Assembly (NCBI GenBank): GCA_963665195.1
Contig: OY762070.1
Coordinates: 4,092,001-4,156,000 of the forward strand
Reading direction: 5' to 3'
DNA: 64,000 nucleotides
Origin: VXYL01 sp963665195
GTDB lineage: Bacteria > Pseudomonadota > Gammaproteobacteria > Pseudomonadales > Azotimanducaceae
Every line of letters starts with the position of its first letter. Position 1 is the first letter of the stretch. Shown in pieces: positions 28,449 to 37,366 of the stretch. The notes below the pieces were generated by a model. That model searched no databases, was not told where the DNA came from, and saw nothing but the letters and a program-made list of their open reading frames with translations. The translations under genes and the position numbers were made by a program.

Positions 28449-29516
28449 ATGGACCGCAAGCAGGTGCTGAAGGGTCGCGGTGCGGTATCCAACCCCGCTG
28501 GGCGATTCGAGAAGACGTCGAGCGTCGAAGAGAGCGACGGCTGGGAGCGGGAAGACGACGATGCCTTCCCGCCCTCGGACCCGCGCACCACCTTCCTGCC
28601 CGACCAGACGCGCAACCTCATCGCCACCAACCAGTCGCCGGACATCCCTTTCGACCAATCAATCAACCCCTACAAGGGCTGCGAGCACGGCTGCGTCTAC
28701 TGCTACGCACGGCCCACCCACGCCTTCCTGGACCTCTCCCCCGGCCTCGACTTCGAGACCAAGATCTTCTACAAGACCGAGCCCGCCGAGCGCCTGCGCG
28801 AAGCCCTCGACAAGCCCGGCTACCAGTGCCGGACGCTGGCGATGGGCACCAATACCGATCCCTACCAGCCCGGCGAGACCCAGTACCGCGTAACCAGGCG
28901 CGTACTGGAGACGCTCTTGGCGTATCGGCATCCGGTGAGCATCGTCACCAAGGGCGCGTTGATCCTGCGGGACCTGGACATCCTCCAAGAACTCGCCAGC
29001 CACGGCCTAGTCAGCACCAACATCAGCATCACGACGCTCGACAACGCCCTCAAGACCAAGCTGGAGCCGCGCACGGCCTCGCCCTCGGCGCGCCTGCGAA
29101 CAGTGCGCGCGCTGGCCGATGCCGGCGTGCCGGTGGGCGTCATGGTCGCGCCCGTCATTCCCTTCATCAACGACCACGAGATCGAAGCGATCGTCGAGAA
29201 GTCCGCCGCCGCCGGCGTGAACGGCGCCGGCTACGTGATGCTGCGCCTGCCGTTCGAGGTGAAGGACCTGTTCGAAGAATGGCTCGCCGAGCACTACCCG
29301 CTGAAGGCCGAACATGTCATGGCCCGCGTACGCGACCTGCGCGGCGGCAAGGAATACGAGGCGCAATGGAGCGTGCGGATGCGCGGTCAGGGCGTCTACG
29401 CGGACCTCGTCGCCAGGCGCTTCGAGGTGGCCGTGCGCAAGCACGGCATCGACCACCCGCCGCGCATCAAGCTGCGCACGGACCTGTTCAAACCGAGGCA
29501 GGCGGCGCTGTTCTGA
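28449..29516 (+). CDS. PA0069-family radical SAM protein
   Basis: 355 residues. The 4Fe-4S site is KGCEHGCVYCYARP (C-x3-C-x2-C), and the N-terminal NPAGRFEK and INPYKGCEHGC context is typical of the PA0069/SplB-like group (COG1533). These proteins cleave S-adenosylmethionine to make a radical; the relatives include spore photoproduct lyase, but the substrate of this branch is unknown. ATG 28449 matches the family N-terminus (MDRKQVLKGRGAVSNP) better than the earlier TTG/ATG readings. The next gene encodes a putative DNA nuclease 15 bases on, which is weakly consistent with a DNA-repair role. Confidence 0.92.
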   Translation: MDRKQVLKGRGAVSNPAGRFEKTSSVEESDGWEREDDDAFPPSDPRTTFLPDQTRNLIATNQSPDIPFDQSINPYKGCEHGCVYCYARPTHAFLDLSPGLDFETKIFYKTEPAERLREALDKPGYQCRTLAMGTNTDPYQPGETQYRVTRRVLETLLAYRHPVSIVTKGALILRDLDILQELASHGLVSTNISITTLDNALKTKLEPRTASPSARLRTVRALADAGVPVGVMVAPVIPFINDHEIEAIVEKSAAAGVNGAGYVMLRLPFEVKDLFEEWLAEHYPLKAEHVMARVRDLRGGKEYEAQWSVRMRGQGVYADLVARRFEVAVRKHGIDHPPRIKLRTDLFKPRQAALF

Positions 29517-29531
29517 CCCGCGCATCCACGG

Positions 29532-29966
29532 ATGGAGACAACCATGATGGAGTTTCTGCTGATCGTGTTCATCCTGGCCACCGCCGCGCTGGCGTGGCTC
29601 CTGTTTCGCCAGCACCGCCAGTTGGCGCAGTTGCGGAACATCTCGTCGGCAGCCATCGACGCGGCCCGCGAGGAAGGCCGGGCCGACAGTCGCCGCCGCA
29701 GCCGGTCAACGAGCCTAGGCCAAGCCATCGAGCACTTCGTCCCGTTCATGGCCGACTTCCCCTTCGATCCCAAGGACGCGAAGTTCCTCGGCAACCCGGT
29801 GGACTACGTGGTGTTCGCCGGCCTCAGGGAGGAAGACCGCGTCGACGAGGTGGTGTTCGTCGAGGTCAAGTCCGGCAAGAGCGCACTCACCAAGCGCGAA
29901 CGCTCGCTCAAAGAAGCAATCGAGGTAGGCCGAGTCAAGTATTGGGTGCAGACGGTGCCGACCTGA
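29532..29966 (+). CDS. Membrane-anchored Holliday-junction-resolvase-like endonuclease
   Basis: 144 residues. One N-terminal membrane helix (MMEFLLIVFILATAALAWLL) precedes a linker. The nuclease-like core is PKDAKFLGNPVDYVVFAGL followed by VVFVEVKSGKSAL, giving the D ... E-x-K pattern of the PD-(D/E)XK fold. The Pfam family is described as an endonuclease related to archaeal Holliday junction resolvases; the membrane anchor is usual for it. ATG 29532 or the nearby internal ATGs could start it. It ends one base before the convergent ImmA-type gene. Confidence 0.85.
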   Translation: METTMMEFLLIVFILATAALAWLLFRQHRQLAQLRNISSAAIDAAREEGRADSRRRSRSTSLGQAIEHFVPFMADFPFDPKDAKFLGNPVDYVVFAGLREEDRVDEVVFVEVKSGKSALTKRERSLKEAIEVGRVKYWVQTVPT

Positions 29967-29967
29967 C

Positions 29968-31530
29968 TTACTGCTCTGCCGCCGCTTCGCGCTCCGCCTG
30001 TATCCGCTGGCGGTCGACATCGTCGATCACGCCGAGGTTGCCCAAGTGACGCAAAGTAGCCTCGAATCCCGTCTGCAGCCCTCTCGCGACGAATGCGACG
30101 CTCTGTTCGGACGCCATCGGCTGTTCCGACATGGCTGCGGCCCTTTGGACAAGGCTGGCCGGCATCAGGAGCATCGCTGCAAAGGCATTCGCTCGCTGTT
30201 CCACACCCACTGGCGCCCAAGGCCCGCTGGCCATCGAGAGGCGGCGCCCTGCACCGTGGTCGAACAAGATGTGGCAGAGTTCATGCGCGAGGGTGAAGCG
30301 ACGTCCGGGCGGAGTCCAGTTCATCGGACTGAGTCGATTCCATGCGATGCCGGGACGGTGGTCCGGCCCGACCATGGCGACACCTCTGATGCTGGTGTCC
30401 GTCAACTCGATCTCGGAAAGATCGACCGCTAGCTGACCCAACAGTGCTTCTACGTCAACGTGTTCCCCCGTCAGAAAATGCCCGTCGAGGTCCTCGTGAA
30501 GCGAGTCGGCCAAATGGTAGCCCTGCCACCATGGCGCATGATCGGCGACGACCGGTTCGGAGCGAGCCAGCGTTCGCCACAGCCCTTGCTCAGAGCGAGC
30601 CGACGAGAGGCCGATCGCCATGTTGCAGAGAGCAACGACGTCGTCACGGTATACCGTGGGCGCAAGGGTTCCGAACATGAGAGCGGCGTGGCAGGAGCCT
30701 TCCACTACCAGCCGGGAAGTACCCTGTCGCTCAAAGAGCTTTGCACTCTCCTCTAGCGGGAGAGAGGAGGAGATGTACTTCCTGACACGATCCCATTCGC
30801 GTCGCATGGTCTTCTCTTCCGCTCCCAGCCCCGCGAGCCACATCAGTTGCTCTTGGGCCCGCGGTCGCCGCAGCGCCCGGACTGTGCGCAGGAGTTCCTT
30901 CAGGCGAGCGGACTGAACGGTATCGGCTAGGTATTTGCTCGCCCCTTCGATGATCTCGTAGAGGGGATTCGCGACCTCGGCAGGGTGCAGAGCCGCCGCC
31001 CCAGGCTGAGAAACGTCGAACGACACATGATCGGGTGTCTCGTGGAGTTCGCCGTTGCCCCACGAGACTTCAACGCTGTCGCGCAGCCGACGAAACACGA
31101 CATCCGGGAATATCCCACCTTCCCGGCATGCAGTTAGCGCGTGACGGGACCACCAAGCATGCCACTCGGCGTAGCGCCTGTCCTCCTCTTCTTCGTCTAT
31201 CTCGAACGGTGCCAAGGGAGCGTAACGCAGCGCATGCCATCCCGTCGCATCCCTGCTGCGACACGGCAGGCGCTCTTCGTGGAGAAGCGGATCCCAACAC
31301 GCGACGAACCACTCCAGCATCGGCAGCAGGTACCAATAGGCGAACTCGACCCGTTCGCCTTCCTCGCGATGAGCGCACAGATTGGTATTGTGTACCCAGA
31401 TCTGGAACCCTCCCCACGAGGAGTACCGATCCGCGTCCGCTGCGTCCCCGCCATCCGGATCGTCAATGAACGACAGTCGGATGGCGAAACGGCTCGTGTC
31501 GCCAGCCAGTCGTTCCCACCGGGTTGCCAT
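29968..31530 (-). CDS. ImmA/IrrE-family metallopeptidase with large N-terminal domain
   Basis: 520 residues. The zinc site HELCH (416-420, FTLAHELCHILFD) and the downstream glutamate (E444, VEQRANAFAAMLLMP) are those of the ImmA/IrrE peptidases, which cut repressors or stress regulators. No helix-turn-helix is seen. Instead the first ~330 residues are acidic, Trp-rich and unlike any domain I recognise. Such peptidases often belong to mobile-element control or toxin-antitoxin-like and defence loci. The small gene just upstream (31540-31845) is probably co-transcribed, 9 bases apart. Confidence 0.88.
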   Translation of the reverse strand: MATRWERLAGDTSRFAIRLSFIDDPDGGDAADADRYSSWGGFQIWVHNTNLCAHREEGERVEFAYWYLLPMLEWFVACWDPLLHEERLPCRSRDATGWHALRYAPLAPFEIDEEEEDRRYAEWHAWWSRHALTACREGGIFPDVVFRRLRDSVEVSWGNGELHETPDHVSFDVSQPGAAALHPAEVANPLYEIIEGASKYLADTVQSARLKELLRTVRALRRPRAQEQLMWLAGLGAEEKTMRREWDRVRKYISSSLPLEESAKLFERQGTSRLVVEGSCHAALMFGTLAPTVYRDDVVALCNMAIGLSSARSEQGLWRTLARSEPVVADHAPWWQGYHLADSLHEDLDGHFLTGEHVDVEALLGQLAVDLSEIELTDTSIRGVAMVGPDHRPGIAWNRLSPMNWTPPGRRFTLAHELCHILFDHGAGRRLSMASGPWAPVGVEQRANAFAAMLLMPASLVQRAAAMSEQPMASEQSVAFVARGLQTGFEATLRHLGNLGVIDDVDRQRIQAEREAAAEQ

Positions 31531-31539
31531 GATCGATCC

Positions 31540-31845
31540 TCAGCGGCGGCTGCGTCGCCTGGCGCGCCGCACGACGCGCCGCAAAGCAATGTCCTTGCTC
31601 GTCCATGCCTGGACGACATCCGGGGGCACTTCCCTCCAGGCGACGGGATAGCCGTGCCATACGTCGGCAACGGATTGCTGCGCGCAGTACGCCTTCCCAC
31701 CATGGGTGGCGTAGCGCTTCGAGCCGTGCAACACGCTTTGCGCAAGCAAGTCCGCCGCAAGCGGTTTGACTTCCTTCGGACAGAGGCTGCCTCGCCGACC
31801 GCGTTGCCACGGTTCCGAGTGCTTGGCATTGCTCTCGTACTTCAA
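31540..31845 (-). CDS. Small conserved-looking basic protein upstream of the ImmA-type peptidase
   Basis: 101 residues from a TTG start at 31845. The TTG is supported by a strong GGAGG site 5 bases upstream. Features are one Cys-containing turn (RRGSLCPKEV), a KRYATHGGKAYCAQ core with a second Cys, and WHGYPVAWREVPPDVVQAW. The C-terminus is strongly basic (RRVVRRARRRSRR). I recognise no enzyme; it may be the substrate, antitoxin or DNA-binding partner of the peptidase encoded 9 bases downstream. Confidence 0.7.
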   Translation of the reverse strand: MKYESNAKHSEPWQRGRRGSLCPKEVKPLAADLLAQSVLHGSKRYATHGGKAYCAQQSVADVWHGYPVAWREVPPDVVQAWTSKDIALRRVVRRARRRSRR

Positions 31846-31890
31846 GGTTTCCTCCGGTCGAAACAGGCAGGCGCCCGTCGGGCGGTGACC

Positions 31891-32997
31891 TCACGCAAGC
31901 TGCGGTTCGATGATGCCCAGTTCGATGGAGCTCTCCACCACGTCGCGGATGGTCTCTTCCACCGGACGGATGGTCGCGCCGAGTACGGACTTCGCCTTCT
32001 TGCAGTCGTTCAACGCATTGGCGGCGATGGTGATGGGTTCGCCGCGGCTGGTCACGGTCGCCGGTTCGCCGAGCTTGAAGGTGGGGAAGTGCTCGCGAAT
32101 CACCGCCGCGACTTCGGTGCCGAAGCGCAGCGCGGAGCGGCCGCCGCTGCCGTGCATGACGTAGCGCGGGCCGCCGACGGTCGCTCGGTGGTCGACGCTC
32201 GACTCCGCCGCCAGGCGATGCGCCTTCACCAGATCGCGCACGTCGATGATGTTGTAGTACATGTCGTACTTGGACGGCCAGCTCGGTTCCAGGCCGCCCG
32301 CTAGCCGCCCGATCTGTTCGATCCACTGGCCCACCTGCGCCTTGAACAGGATGGGGCCGCAGATCATCGCCGGATTCATGGTGATGGCGTCCCAGGCGCC
32401 GTCGCTGGCATCGGCGGCGGCGTTGATGAAGCGCTCGGTATCCACCTTGCTTCTGGCGTAGGAGTTGCGCGGATGCTGCCAGCGTTCCTCTTCCACGCCG
32501 TCCGAAGCCCAGTCCGTCTCCGTCCACTCGTAGCCTTTCGGCACCGTCGCCCCGCGAGCGCCGGACACCGCCGCCATCGAGCTGGTGTAGACCAGGCGCT
32601 TCACCGAGCCGCTCCCGCCCACGGCGTCGATCACGTTGCGCGTCCCCACCATGCCGCCGTCGTAGACGTCCTGCGAAACGTCGCCGCTGCCGAGCGGCTG
32701 CGACTTGCCGTCCGCCGAGTTGCCGAGCACCGCGGCGACGTGGAAGACGGCGCTGCAGCCCTTGAAGGCGGCGTCGTAGGAACCCGGCGTGAAGAGGTCG
32801 CAGCCACCCACGATCGTGACGTTCGGCAGCCCGGACAGGTAATGCACGCAGTCCTCGCCGCGCCAGCTGGTCGCATCCCTGATGCAGGCGCGCACCCTGT
32901 AGCCGTGCAGGACGAGTTCGCGGACCATGTGGCCGCCGGTGAAGCCGGAGCAGCCGGTGACGGCGACGGGGCCGTCTTGCGGGGAGATGGCGGGCAT
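31891..32997 (-). CDS. Extended short-chain dehydrogenase/reductase (NAD(P)-dependent)
   Basis: 368 residues. The Rossmann motif GCSGFTGGHMVREL is near the N-terminus and the catalytic YARSK (Y-x3-K) at about residue 190, with the Ser in YTSSMAAVSG. The shape matches the dihydroflavonol-reductase/cinnamoyl-CoA-reductase-like extended SDRs, which reduce carbonyls or oxidise alcohols with NADPH. It follows a PhyH oxygenase gene by 50 bases on the same strand, suggesting hydroxylation and then oxidation/reduction of the same metabolite. The start has an AAGGAAATAG site. Confidence 0.87.
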   Translation of the reverse strand: MPAISPQDGPVAVTGCSGFTGGHMVRELVLHGYRVRACIRDATSWRGEDCVHYLSGLPNVTIVGGCDLFTPGSYDAAFKGCSAVFHVAAVLGNSADGKSQPLGSGDVSQDVYDGGMVGTRNVIDAVGGSGSVKRLVYTSSMAAVSGARGATVPKGYEWTETDWASDGVEEERWQHPRNSYARSKVDTERFINAAADASDGAWDAITMNPAMICGPILFKAQVGQWIEQIGRLAGGLEPSWPSKYDMYYNIIDVRDLVKAHRLAAESSVDHRATVGGPRYVMHGSGGRSALRFGTEVAAVIREHFPTFKLGEPATVTSRGEPITIAANALNDCKKAKSVLGATIRPVEETIRDVVESSIELGIIEPQLA

Positions 32998-33047
32998 TCG
33001 CTATTTCCTTAACTTGCAGGTTGCGGTGTGTTCGGGTCGGGCCAGCC

Positions 33048-34145
33048 TCAAGCGGCAGCGGCCTTGGCGCGCTCCTCGGCGACGACCTCGCGCATCCCGT
33101 CCCATTCGTTCCACATGTCGATCATCGACTGCTTGGAGCGCTCCCACGGATCGTTGCCTTCCTCGAATTCCAGCCAGCCGCCGTCGAAGGCGCGGTCCGG
33201 GTGGTCCGTGAGGCCGCAGTTGTCGGCGACGATGCCGGGCTGGCGCTTCTTGTGGCGGATGCGGAAGATGATGTTCTTGCGCGACTCGGCGCCGCGCTCG
33301 TTGCGCGTCGCCGAATGCGGGATGTGGTACATGGTGATGCAGGCGTCGCCCGCCTCCATCAGCACCTGCGTCGGGCGCGGCCAGCGGCGGCCGTCCGGCG
33401 TGCTTTCGCACGTTTCGTCGACGAACGCGTGCCACACCTCGTCCGGCAGGTAGTTCATGCCGCAGCGGTTCGGCACGTCGTGGTTCAGTCGCGGCCAGCC
33501 CGGCCCTTCCGGCCCCAGGCAGCCGTTGGTCTCGTACTGCCAGCGGAAGAACTTCTCCGTCAGGTGATGGGCGCCGGGAAGCACGGCGGTCTGGCCGCAG
33601 CCTTCCTCGGTCTGGTCGTTCAAGGCGATGAAGGCGAAGGCGGTGAAGGAACCGAGGCTCAGGGTCATCTCCGGGTCTTGGAACAGCACGCCCATGTTGT
33701 GGCCGACGACATCCGCGCTGCGTCCCAAGTCGCCCTTGCGGCCGGTGGCGAAGTGGCGCAGGTAGATCTCCTCCGGCGTTCCTTCCTGCGGCTCCTGCGC
33801 CGCCGCCATGGTGATGTTGCCGTCCATGTGGATGCCGGCGCCGAAGTAGGGGATGTCGCGGTCCCGATAGCCGAGCGGCGTGAAGCCATCGCCCGGCTGG
33901 CGCACCGGATTGACGGCCACCTGGCAGTTCACCGCCGGATCGAACGGCCCCATGGCATCAAGGATGATCGGCGTCAGGCCGGAGGCGTTCAGCAGGTCCG
34001 TCATCTCCTTGCGCGCCCCGACGTATTCGCCTTGCTTGGCTTCCTTGATGCAGCGCTTGGCGGCATCGAGCATCTCGTTGCCGACGACGTTCTTGAGGAC
34101 GATGAAGCCGTCCCGGTAGAACTGCCGCTTCTGTTCGAGCGTCAT
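33048..34145 (-). CDS. Phytanoyl-CoA dioxygenase-like (PhyH) oxygenase
   Basis: 365 residues from ATG 34145 (MTLEQKRQFYRDGFIVLKNV). This is preferred over the longer reading because the related protein at 53249-54325 begins the same way. It has the PhyH double-stranded beta-helix with the iron pair in GIHMDGN (H-x-D), the third histidine in YHIPHSATRN, and arginines beyond for 2-oxoglutarate. It hydroxylates an unknown substrate, not necessarily phytanoyl-CoA. Upstream and divergent is a GMC dehydrogenase; downstream is an SDR. Confidence 0.87.
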   Translation of the reverse strand: MTLEQKRQFYRDGFIVLKNVVGNEMLDAAKRCIKEAKQGEYVGARKEMTDLLNASGLTPIILDAMGPFDPAVNCQVAVNPVRQPGDGFTPLGYRDRDIPYFGAGIHMDGNITMAAAQEPQEGTPEEIYLRHFATGRKGDLGRSADVVGHNMGVLFQDPEMTLSLGSFTAFAFIALNDQTEEGCGQTAVLPGAHHLTEKFFRWQYETNGCLGPEGPGWPRLNHDVPNRCGMNYLPDEVWHAFVDETCESTPDGRRWPRPTQVLMEAGDACITMYHIPHSATRNERGAESRKNIIFRIRHKKRQPGIVADNCGLTDHPDRAFDGGWLEFEEGNDPWERSKQSMIDMWNEWDGMREVVAEERAKAAAA

Positions 34146-34294
34146 GCAGGGCGCATCGCTTGCGGTCACCGGAACCCTCCCGGCCCATTCGGTTGCTGGC
34201 GAAGCGGGCAAGCGTCCGGTTTTGGCATTGCCTTGTCAACCGGCGGCGCGACCGTGCTCGTATAGTCCCCAGCGCTGCTCGACGAGGACCGCAC

Positions 34295-35950
34295 ATGCGG
34301 TTGACCTACGACTACATCATCGTCGGTGCCGGTTCGGCGGGCTGCGTGCTGGCGAATCGGCTGTCGGCGGCGGCAGCGAACCGCGTGCTGCTGATCGAGG
34401 CCGGAGGTCGGGACGCGAGCCTCGCCATCCGGATGCCAGCCGCCTTCGCCTACGCGATGAACCGCAAGCGCTTCAACTGGGGGTTCGCTTCGGAACCCGA
34501 GCCAGGGCTCGATGGCCGGCGTCTCGACTGCCCGCGCGGCCGCGTCCTCGGCGGCTCCTCGTCCATCAACGGCATGGTGTACGTGCGCGGCCATCCGCGC
34601 GACTTCGACGAATGGGAGGCGCTTGGCGCAAGCGGCTGGAACTATCGGAAATGCCTGCCCTACTTCCGCCGCTCGGAGAGGTGGCAGCACGGCGCCGATG
34701 CCTTCCGCGGCGGCGATGGGCCCGTCGCCACCTGCTTCGGCCCCGACGCAGGCCGCAACCCGCTCAGCGCCGCCTTCGTCGAAGCAGGGCAGCAGGCAGG
34801 CTACGCGCATACCAGCGACTGCAACGGGTGCGAGCAGGAAGGCTTCGGCGCATTCCAGATGACGGTGGACGCCGGCGTTCGGGCATCCACGGCCCGCGCC
34901 TATCTGGCGCCGGTGCGCCGCCGAGCGAATCTGACGGTGGTCACTGGCGCGCTGGTGGACAAGGTCGTGCTCGATGGCCGCAGAGCCGCCGGCATCATGC
35001 TGCGTCGCGGCGGCAGCGCCATCGAAGTCGAAGCCGAGAGGGAAGTGATCCTCGCCGCCGGCGCCATCGGTTCGCCGACCATCCTGCAGCGCTCGGGAGT
35101 CGGCCCGCCGGGAGTGCTCCGGGGTGCGGGTGTGCCTCTCAAGCACGAGCTTCCCGCTGTCGGCGAGAACCTCTCAGACCACCTTGAAGTGCTCTGCCAG
35201 TACCGGTGCCGGGCGCCCGTCACGCTCAACGGGGAACTCACCGTTCTGGGCAGGGCGCTGATCGGACTGCGCTGGCTGCTCTGCCGCGACGGCATCGGTG
35301 CCACCAACCAGTTTGAAGCAGGCGCCTTCCTGCGCTCCTCGGCGGCGCGCGAGTGGCCGGATCTGCAGCTTCACTTCCTGCCGGCGGCAGTGCGCTACGG
35401 CGGCGGCGAGGCGCTGAACGGGCACGGCTTCCAAGTCCACTTGGGAGCGAACAAGCCCTTCAGCCGCGGCCATGTGCGCATCGTCTCCGCCAGCCCTGAC
35501 CATGCGCCGCGCATTCGCTTCAACTATCTGGCCGACGCGCGCGATGTCCCAGTCTGGCGCACTGGGCTGCGCCTAGTGCGCGAGGTCATGGCGCAACCGG
35601 CCTTGGCGCCCTATCGAGGCGCGGAGATGCAGCCCGGTGCCGACGTGGTGGGCCAAGAGCAGATCGACCGCTGGGTGCGCCGGGGCGCCGAGAGCGCCTA
35701 TCACCCGGCGTGTACGTGCCGGATGGGCGATGCCGCCGACGCCGGCGCGGTGGTGGACCCGCAGTGCCGGGTGCGCGGCCTCACCGCGCTCAGGGTGGTC
35801 GATGCCTCCGTATTCCCGAGCATTCCCAACGGCAACCTCAATGCGCCGACCATCATGGTCGCCGAGCGCGCCGCGGACATGATCCTCGGTCGCCCGCTGC
35901 TCGCTGCCAACGCCGCTGCCGAGTTCCTCCCCGCACACGGCGAGAGCTGA
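34295..35950 (+). CDS. GMC-family FAD oxidoreductase, choline-dehydrogenase-like
   Basis: 551 residues, close to E. coli BetA (556). An FAD Rossmann motif YIIVGAGSAGCVLANRL opens the protein, and GRVLGGSSSINGMVYVRGH is the GMC signature. The C-terminal active-site region ESAYHPACTCRMG and NGNLNAPTIMVAERAAD match choline dehydrogenases closely. It oxidises an alcohol to an aldehyde and feeds electrons to the respiratory chain. No betB or betI is nearby, so a different primary alcohol is equally likely. An MFS transporter follows after 6 bases and may import the substrate. Confidence 0.88.
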   Translation: MRLTYDYIIVGAGSAGCVLANRLSAAAANRVLLIEAGGRDASLAIRMPAAFAYAMNRKRFNWGFASEPEPGLDGRRLDCPRGRVLGGSSSINGMVYVRGHPRDFDEWEALGASGWNYRKCLPYFRRSERWQHGADAFRGGDGPVATCFGPDAGRNPLSAAFVEAGQQAGYAHTSDCNGCEQEGFGAFQMTVDAGVRASTARAYLAPVRRRANLTVVTGALVDKVVLDGRRAAGIMLRRGGSAIEVEAEREVILAAGAIGSPTILQRSGVGPPGVLRGAGVPLKHELPAVGENLSDHLEVLCQYRCRAPVTLNGELTVLGRALIGLRWLLCRDGIGATNQFEAGAFLRSSAAREWPDLQLHFLPAAVRYGGGEALNGHGFQVHLGANKPFSRGHVRIVSASPDHAPRIRFNYLADARDVPVWRTGLRLVREVMAQPALAPYRGAEMQPGADVVGQEQIDRWVRRGAESAYHPACTCRMGDAADAGAVVDPQCRVRGLTALRVVDASVFPSIPNGNLNAPTIMVAERAADMILGRPLLAANAAAEFLPAHGES

Positions 35951-35956
35951 GCGTTC

Positions 35957-37186
35957 ATGCGCCGCTACCTGCAACTGGCCGTGATCACCGTGGCCGCCGG
36001 CGCGATCTACCCGCTGCTCTACCTGCGGCAGAACTTCGAGGTCTCGATGCTGGAGACCTTCGACATCACGGCTTCGCAACTCGGCCAATGCAACGCCATC
36101 CTCGGCGTGCTGTTCGTGGCCACCTATCTGCCGAGCGGCTGGCTGGCCGATCGGGCGCAGCCGCGCTACCTGATGTCCTTGTCGCTTCTGCTCGCGGGCC
36201 TGATCGGCGTCTGGTTCGCCGCCAGCCCGTCGTTCGCACAGCTGCTGCTGATCTACGCGGGCTGGGGAATCGCCACGGGGCTGACCTTCTGGTCCGCGCA
36301 CATCAAGGCCGTGGCGGTGCTCGCCGAGAAGACGGAGCAGGGACGCTTCTTCGGCATCCTCGACGGCGGTCGCGGGCTCTTCGAGGCGCTGCTCGCCACC
36401 ATCGCCATCGCCGCGTTCGCCTATTGGCTGGGCGCGGGAAGTTCGACGGCAATGGCACTGCGCGGGGTGATCTGGCTCTATGTCGGCACGATGCTGGCGT
36501 TGGCACCCATCGTGCTGTTCGTGGTCGCCGATGGCCGATCAGCGGATGCCCCTCCGGCGCGCGCTTCCGGCGCCGCAATGCGGGCAGACTTCAAGCTCGT
36601 CTTCGCCAAGCCCGAAGTCTGGCTTGCCGCCACCTGCATCCTGGCGGGCTACCAGCTGTTCTTCGCGACCTATGCGTTCTCCTCCTACATGCAGCAGAAC
36701 TTCGGCCTAGCCGCCGTGACGGTCGGCATGATCACCGTCGCCAAGCTGTGGATGCGGCCCATCGGCGCGGTCGGCGCCGGATTCATCGGCGACTACCTGA
36801 ACCGCGAGAAAGTGCTGGCAGCGCTGCTCGTGCTCGGCGCATTGGCGCTGGGGAGCCTGGCGTTTCTGCCGCCGGGCAGCGCCGTGCCGGTGCTGCTGGC
36901 CATCGTGCTGATCGTCGGCCTCGTCACCTACGCGGTGCGCGGCATCTACTGGGCGACCCTCGAAAGCTGCCGCGTGCCGAATCGGGTGAAGGGCCTCGCC
37001 GTAGGCGGAATCTCGCTCATCGGCTACGCGCCGGACATCTATCTGCCCCTCGTCCGTGCCACGCTCGCGGAGCGCATTCCCGGCCACTGGGGCTACGGCG
37101 TCTACTTCCTGGCCATCGCCGCCTTCGGCGTGGTCGGCGCCGCCGCAGCCTGGCGCCTGCACGCACTGGCCCGGGCTCGAAGGTGA
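35957..37186 (+). CDS. Major facilitator superfamily transporter
   Basis: 409 residues with 12 predicted membrane helices. The loop-2/3 motif is YLPSGWLADRAQPRY (the G-x-x-x-D-R pattern). It lies 6 bases after the GMC dehydrogenase gene, so the pair is probably one operon and the transporter may carry the alcohol substrate. The sequence gives no clear subfamily. The ATG at 35957 starts directly with a basic MRRYLQLAV leader and first helix. Confidence 0.88.
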   Translation: MRRYLQLAVITVAAGAIYPLLYLRQNFEVSMLETFDITASQLGQCNAILGVLFVATYLPSGWLADRAQPRYLMSLSLLLAGLIGVWFAASPSFAQLLLIYAGWGIATGLTFWSAHIKAVAVLAEKTEQGRFFGILDGGRGLFEALLATIAIAAFAYWLGAGSSTAMALRGVIWLYVGTMLALAPIVLFVVADGRSADAPPARASGAAMRADFKLVFAKPEVWLAATCILAGYQLFFATYAFSSYMQQNFGLAAVTVGMITVAKLWMRPIGAVGAGFIGDYLNREKVLAALLVLGALALGSLAFLPPGSAVPVLLAIVLIVGLVTYAVRGIYWATLESCRVPNRVKGLAVGGISLIGYAPDIYLPLVRATLAERIPGHWGYGVYFLAIAAFGVVGAAAAWRLHALARARR

Positions 37187-37262
37187 TGGGAAGCCCGCGC
37201 GGCTCACCACTCTGTCCGCACGCGATCGGCGTTACCCTGCCCGCCACGCCAGCGCCGGGTGG

Positions 37263-37318
37263 CCATGTGAAGCCCATGTGAAAACGAAAGAGCGTTTCGC
37301 TCACGCCGCCTTCACATG
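37263..37318. promoter_or_regulatory. CCATGTGAA repeats upstream of the lipid operon
   Basis: CCATGTGAA occurs at 37263-37271 and again at 37274-37282, 11 bases apart (one helical turn). Its inverse TTCACATG is at 37311-37318. Between them CGAAA-GAGCG-TTTCG can form a small hairpin. The cluster sits in the 180-base gap before the desaturase operon and looks like an operator; no obvious -35/-10 pair is visible. Confidence 0.45.
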
Positions 37319-37366
37319 CTCCGCGCTACGTTGAGCGGCAACTTGCGGTAGGCGGATGCGAAGCCG

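Noticed and set aside
30052..30075. A T-loop-like string (CTCGAATCCCG) suggesting a tRNA
   Set aside because: It lies inside the ImmA-type gene and no acceptor stem or anticodon arm can be built around it.
34231..34266. TTGTCA and TATAGT upstream of the GMC dehydrogenase
   Set aside because: The spacing is 22 bases, too long for a normal sigma70 promoter.
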